A stretch of DNA of 64,000 bases from positions 33,231,956 through 33,295,955 of the forward strand of contig CM048851.1 in the NCBI GenBank assembly GCA_026545225.1, given 5' to 3'. This document shows, in pieces, positions 60,701-64,000 of the stretch (position 1 is the first letter of the stretch; each line of letters starts with the position of its first letter). The DNA is from Cornus controversa (taxonomy: Eukaryota; Streptophyta; Magnoliopsida; Cornales; Cornaceae). The notes under the pieces are model-generated. The model did no database searches. It saw only the letters and a program-made list of their open reading frames with translations, and had not been told where the DNA came from. The position numbers and the translations under genes were made by a program.

Positions 60701-63169
60701 TATAATATTGTCCGCTTTGGGCCTGAGCCCGCACGGTTTTGCTCTTAGGTTTTACCCCAAAAGGCCTCATACCATTTGAAGAGAACATATTACATATAAG
60801 CACATCCCCTTTTCCACACCCAGGCGATGTGGGATTGAGCACCTTGTACCTTGTTAGTGTGGTAGCTCAGTCCAGTGTTTGTCTTCGCACCCGCCCACTC
60901 ACACCCGTCCACAAGGGTTACTACAATCCACCCCCCTACAAGGCCCGACGTTTTCGTCGGCATACTTCCGGCTGGGTTCAGGCTCTAATACCAACTGTAA
61001 TACCCCGCTCCAACACATGGTATGATATTATTCGCTTTGGGCCGAAGACAGACACTGGGCTGAGCTACCACACTGACAGGGTACTGGGTGCTCAATCCCA
61101 CATCGCCTGGGTGTGGAAAAGGGGATGTACTTATATGTAGTATGTTCTCTTCAAATGGTATGAGGCCTTTTGGGGTAAAACCCAAGAGCAAAATCGTGCG
61201 TGCTAAGGTCCAAAGCGGACAATATCATACCATGTGTTGGAGCGGGGTATTACAGCGAACTGGCTGGTTGCTTTGATCGCTCCTGATCACTGGCCTCCGA
61301 TTCTACTGTTTTTCCACAGCAAGTGCGCGTTGGTAGGCTTCAGAAACAGTCCAAAGCGAGTGAAGGCTGAGGACATCTTGCAGGGGCTGCCGCAGTCCTC
61401 CCATATACCGCGCCACCGTCTGCTCTTCCGTCTCAGATAAATCATTCCGGGCTATCAATTGATAGAACTCCTCCGTGTAATCATCAACCGATTTCGTGCC
61501 TTGTCTCAATGAATGAAGTCGCTGAAACAAGGTTTGAATGTAGCCGAAAGGAAGGAAGTGGCCCTTCATTTTCTTCTTCATCTTCTCCCAATCAGTGATC
61601 TTGCCCTTGCCCTGCCTGTCTCGTGATCGCCTCAACTGCTCCCACCATGCAGAGGCTCTGCCTTTGAGTTTGATGGCGACTAGTTTCACCTTGACACGAT
61701 CTGGGACTTCCTTAGACTCAAAGATATGCTTTGCTTCATTCAACCAATCGACAAATCCTTCGGCCTGTAACGTATCAGAAAACTCGGGCAAATCCACTCT
61801 GAAACCGAGGTCTCCATGACGATCACCCCGACCACGGTGCTCCCAGAATCGAGCACGATTATGAAACGGGTTTTCGGAACTGGAATCGGATTCGTGATCT
61901 TCCATCTCACGGTCACTGACAGTTTGCGTCTTGAGACGCTGGGTTAACTCTGCAACGTGCCTCTGTAAATCCTCAATCATCAAATCCTGAACACTACGAT
62001 CACGGTGTGGGACTTCCTTGTTCGAAACCTACCCGCGACGACCACAACCACCAGCCATGGAAACTGATGAAATCTCACCCAGGAAGATGCTGAAGTTCTG
62101 ATACCAACTGACGCCGGACAGAATTGTGATTATTCTATTGGCTAATGGCAACAGGAAATATACAGAAAGAATGCAGGAGAATCGCCCAAAAACTCAGAGA
62201 AAAGCCTCTGATATTCTATTCAATATTCAAAATCAAAATTATTCCAGAATCAGTTTACAAGCCGGGTTATATAGTTGAAACTTGTCAACATTACCAAAAA
62301 TAGCAGGATCCCAATAATCGTGCCAAAATAAAATACGAAATAAAAGAAGGAAGCTGCCAAAAATCTGGCCCAAATCAAGTCCAGAATCACTTCCTAATCG
62401 ACAAAAGAAATATTACTAAAAAAGGAAAGAAATAACTAAAATTGGGAATTCGGTGGGCGAAACAGTGGATTTTGGCCTTGAAAAAATATGTACCCAGCGT
62501 AGCTTGGTGCCCACGACGTGCGCGCCGAAACAAGCTTTCCGAATTGTAGTCATAAAGGCGATTTTGATACCCGTAGTAAAAGTTATGGCTAAAATACCGA
62601 AACGCACCCAAAACTGCCCCAATTAGAGACAAGGTCACGGCTTCCTGCCATCTTTGCGCTGATCTGCCAACTCAAGGTATTTCAGTGCCATCAACGTGTC
62701 ATCTGACAACTCAGCATCATCTGACTCGGATGCTCCTGCATCATATTGCTTCAGTTTTAAAATCAAAATACTCTATTCATTTTTTTGTATTAGTCATTTT
62801 GTGCAAGCACGTGGAATTTTTGTAGTATTCATACTTCATCTTCTGTGAGTCTTTAGGTGGTATATTGGAATTAAAGTTTTCTTTATCGGTCAATATCAAT
62901 TATTTTGATTTCTAAAAGCATTTTATGTATGTTGACATGGACAATAATGCTTTTTACTTTTATTTTTTTAGTTAGTACTAGGAATATCTTTATCCATGAT
63001 GCTGTTTATCTACTTATTACTCCTGTTTCTCTTCCAGACAACTGTATCGGAGAGTAGACTTTTTGACCATTTGATAAACATTTGGGAATTCAATCCGGGG
63101 CCGGTTCCAGGAACTTGCAACCTTTATTTCTTGGTGGATTTCAAGTTCAATTCACCACTTTATCGACAG
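51750..63169 (+). CDS. COQ10: Coenzyme Q-binding protein COQ10-like, mitochondrial (partial)
   Basis: A START-fold lipid-binding protein that binds ubiquinone in mitochondria and supports its synthesis and use in respiration (family knowledge). Exons seen: 51750-52063, 53402-53597, 63038-63169; phases agree, giving 214 residues before the window ends in the next intron. The N-terminus is rich in Ser, Arg and Lys with few acidic residues ([20 protein letters not shown]), as expected for a mitochondrial presequence; RGFLGV precedes the domain. The START-like domain begins [31 protein letters not shown], then [20 protein letters not shown] and [18 protein letters not shown]. Intron 1 carries a SINE and a Stowaway MITE; intron 2 (53598-63037, about 9.4 kb) carries L1 sequence, a tandem array and a gypsy element. 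The last exon(s), including VANMFF-type sequence, should lie beyond 64000. Confidence 0.9.
52245..52385 (-). mobile_element. tRNA-derived SINE in COQ10 intron 1
   Basis: On the minus strand, GGGCTTAGCAAGATGATACC is an A-box-like segment, GGTTGAAGGTTTGAGTCCCC a B-box-like segment about 35 bp on, and the sequence ends in a poly(A) tail (poly(T) at about 52251-52262 on +). Confidence 0.55.
52738..53020. mobile_element. Stowaway MITE in COQ10 intron 1
   Basis: CTCCCTCTGTCCCATTATTC and, inverted, CTCCCTCCATCCCAAAATTC, with TA on both sides (52736-52737, 53021-53022). 283 bp; typical Stowaway termini. Confidence 0.9.
53800..54160 (+). mobile_element. L1-type LINE fragment in COQ10 intron 2
   Basis: Frames give [30 protein letters not shown] and FNQALLWIG-like text, matching the plant L1 stretch 'LA.WK...LSLGGRLTLIKS.LSSLP.YFLSLF' and the following RRNFLWGG region. 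Decayed, several frames. Confidence 0.55.
54161..55399. other. COQ10 intron 2, unassigned part
   Basis: No gene or element ends recognised; it may be older LINE sequence continuing from 54160. Confidence 0.4.
55400..55990. repeat. Degenerate tandem array in COQ10 intron 2
   Basis: Variants of ACACAATGT.ATGAATCACA and GTGGGATTAAAAC recur about every 50-65 bp (for example near 55510, 55601, 55677, 55756, 55910). Too diverged to define a clean unit by eye. Confidence 0.5.
55991..56577. other. COQ10 intron 2 between array and gypsy element
   Basis: Nothing recognised. Confidence 0.4.
56578..57210 (-). repeat. 3' LTR of the gypsy element
   Basis: Begins TGACGCC and ends CTCCTGTA on the + strand. 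The end of the pol-type reading frame overlaps its inner edge by about 106 bp. Confidence 0.85.
60676..61254. mobile_element. Nested TRIM-like element inside the gypsy element
   Basis: The 579 bp insert starts TGTAATACCCCGCTCCAAC and ends GTTGGAGCGGGGTATTACA, with a perfect 5 bp duplication GCGAA at 60671-60675 and 61255-61259. Next to the right-hand repeat (60998-61254), GGCTCTAATACCAAC is, in reverse, an initiator-Met primer site. The small size, 5 bp duplication and primer site point to a non-coding LTR-type (TRIM) element. The body of the left repeat (60676 to about 60886) is in reverse orientation to the right one. It inserted after the gypsy element, between its gag and protease regions. 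Confidence 0.65.
62109..62740 (-). repeat. 5' LTR of the gypsy element
   Basis: Begins TGACGCC and ends CTCCTGCA on the + strand; the primer-site-like sequence lies just inside, at about 62095-62107. Confidence 0.85.
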
Positions 63170-64000
63170 GTAATGTCCCTCTGGCCAATTTGGCTATTCT
63201 GTACATTTTTCTAGCTTTGTAAACTTTAGAATAATAACTAACTCATTGCTTCATGAATAGAGAATTGATATAGAAGTTTAATTACTCTATATTTGGACAT
63301 GAATACAATGTTCAGTTTATGCGGTAAATTTAAGAGCATAATTGCCTAAGGTCTAGTTCATACGAATTACAGTTTCTGAAAATAAGCAGAAGTAATAAGC
63401 AGTCCTTCTTGAAAGCCTACACAAAGAAACTTAATGAAATGAATTTGCAATGATGAATCTTTAGAAAGATTTGAAAAGCCATCCTCGATGAAAGAGGGCG
63501 TGTTCAAGTGGTCCACCCTTTTCATTAGTTGCCAGGGGATTTGTTACATGGACTCTCATATTTCTCTTCACATACCTGTGTCAACATGCACAACATGGAT
63601 ATGAGTACAGGATATGTGTTTGTCATACAAACCCAAATCAGACAGCCCAATCCTTCACATGGCATGATTGAATAAGAAGAAAAAACTCAAATTTAATAGT
63701 AGAGATGAGTTTCTTGTCTATGAAATAGATGGAAATCCTTTTGTTTTACTACATCCCATGTAATTATAGTGATAATTGAGTATATTCTTATAAAACAATA
63801 ATAAACATTTCTCTATAATAAAACATATAATGTATCTACATGCGCAGTATGTCCCTATCCAACTTTTGGATACATATATCTGCACCCGATACACTTACCC
63901 AAGTTCGGGTAATGTAGGCCAAGGGACGTCTTTATGAACACTTCCATTGGCAGGCAATGGAAACCTGTATGGGGAGAAGAGTGATGGCCATGCAAGACAT
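63170..64000 (+). other. COQ10 intron 3, running off the window
   Basis: No further COQ10 exon is recognisable up to 64000. Confidence 0.5.

Larger units (their letters stand above)
56578..62740 (-). mobile_element. Ty3/gypsy LTR retrotransposon fossil in COQ10 intron 2
   Basis: Two LTRs of about 633 bp (56578-57210 and 62109-62740) bound an interior read on the minus strand. Next to the right LTR, TTGGTATCAGAAC fits an initiator-Met tRNA primer site. Parts in order: gag-like region 61303-61983, CCHC knuckle near 60560-60610, protease 59831-60520 (IDSGS), reverse transcriptase about 58930-59700 (YFDDIL), RNase H about 58550-58930, integrase about 57317-58583. The order PR-RT-RH-IN marks Ty3/gypsy. 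The element is broken, with roughly half a dozen interruptions plus a nested insertion. By hand count the LTRs differ at about 7-8% of sites, mostly transitions, suggesting an insertion a few million years old. No matching 5 bp target duplication was seen. Confidence 0.9.

Noticed and set aside
60630-61276. Two related frames beginning [13 protein letters not shown]
   Set aside because: They are the two inverted copies of the non-coding TRIM-like end repeat, read on opposite strands.
56573-62745. 5 bp target duplication for the gypsy element
   Set aside because: The flanks AATTG and TCATA do not match, so none is claimed.
1-64000. Biosynthetic or functional gene cluster
   Set aside because: The five host genes act in unrelated pathways with long spacers; no co-regulation signal was seen.

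Overview
This window is nuclear DNA of a flowering plant. Every recognisable gene is split by GT-AG introns, the protein families are plant ones (group A bZIP/ABF, NAC, oil-body-type lipase, plant THO5), and the DNA between genes is AT-rich and full of plant MITEs, tRNA-derived SINEs, L1-type LINEs and LTR retrotransposon fossils. Gene structure suits a eudicot; I cannot name a genus.

Layout. 1-2.1 kb: edge of a small LTR element split by a Tourist-like MITE. 2.7-5.4 kb: class 3 lipase of the oil-body lipase type (+), N-terminus not found. 6-10.5 kb: short mobile elements, including an RNase H-like LINE relic. 10.8-18.5 kb: complete THO complex subunit 5 gene (+), 8 exons, 812 residues. 20.7-26.7 kb: complete ABF/AREB bZIP gene (-), 4 coding exons, 441 residues, probable 5' UTR intron and two ACGT motifs upstream. 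27.5-40.8 kb: gene-free, with a GC-rich hAT MITE, fold-back elements, tandem duplications and a relic that looks like a duplicated piece of the NAC gene's flank and first intron. 40.8-43.6 kb: divergent NAC transcription factor (+), 3 exons, 368 residues. 45.6-49.9 kb: tandem repeats and two near-tandem copies of a 0.8 kb terminal-inverted-repeat element also present at 7.9 kb. 51.7 kb to the window end: COQ10-like coenzyme Q-binding protein gene (+), cut by the window edge; its second intron is about 9.4 kb because it took in L1 sequence, a degenerate tandem array and a broken 6.2 kb Ty3/gypsy element that carries a nested 579 bp TRIM-like element.

The five host genes are functionally unrelated: lipid mobilisation, mRNP assembly and export, ABA/drought transcription, NAC transcription and the ubiquinone pathway. 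I see no operon-like or biosynthetic cluster and no clearly new biological system. The points most worth checking are a 38 bp near-perfect intronic hairpin, the exon-less NAC duplication, a repeat core used both singly and as an inverted pair, a TRIM-like element whose two end modules lie head to head, and a retrotransposon reading frame that ends inside its own LTR. Exon boundaries, repeat limits and identities were read by eye; no alignment or database search was run.
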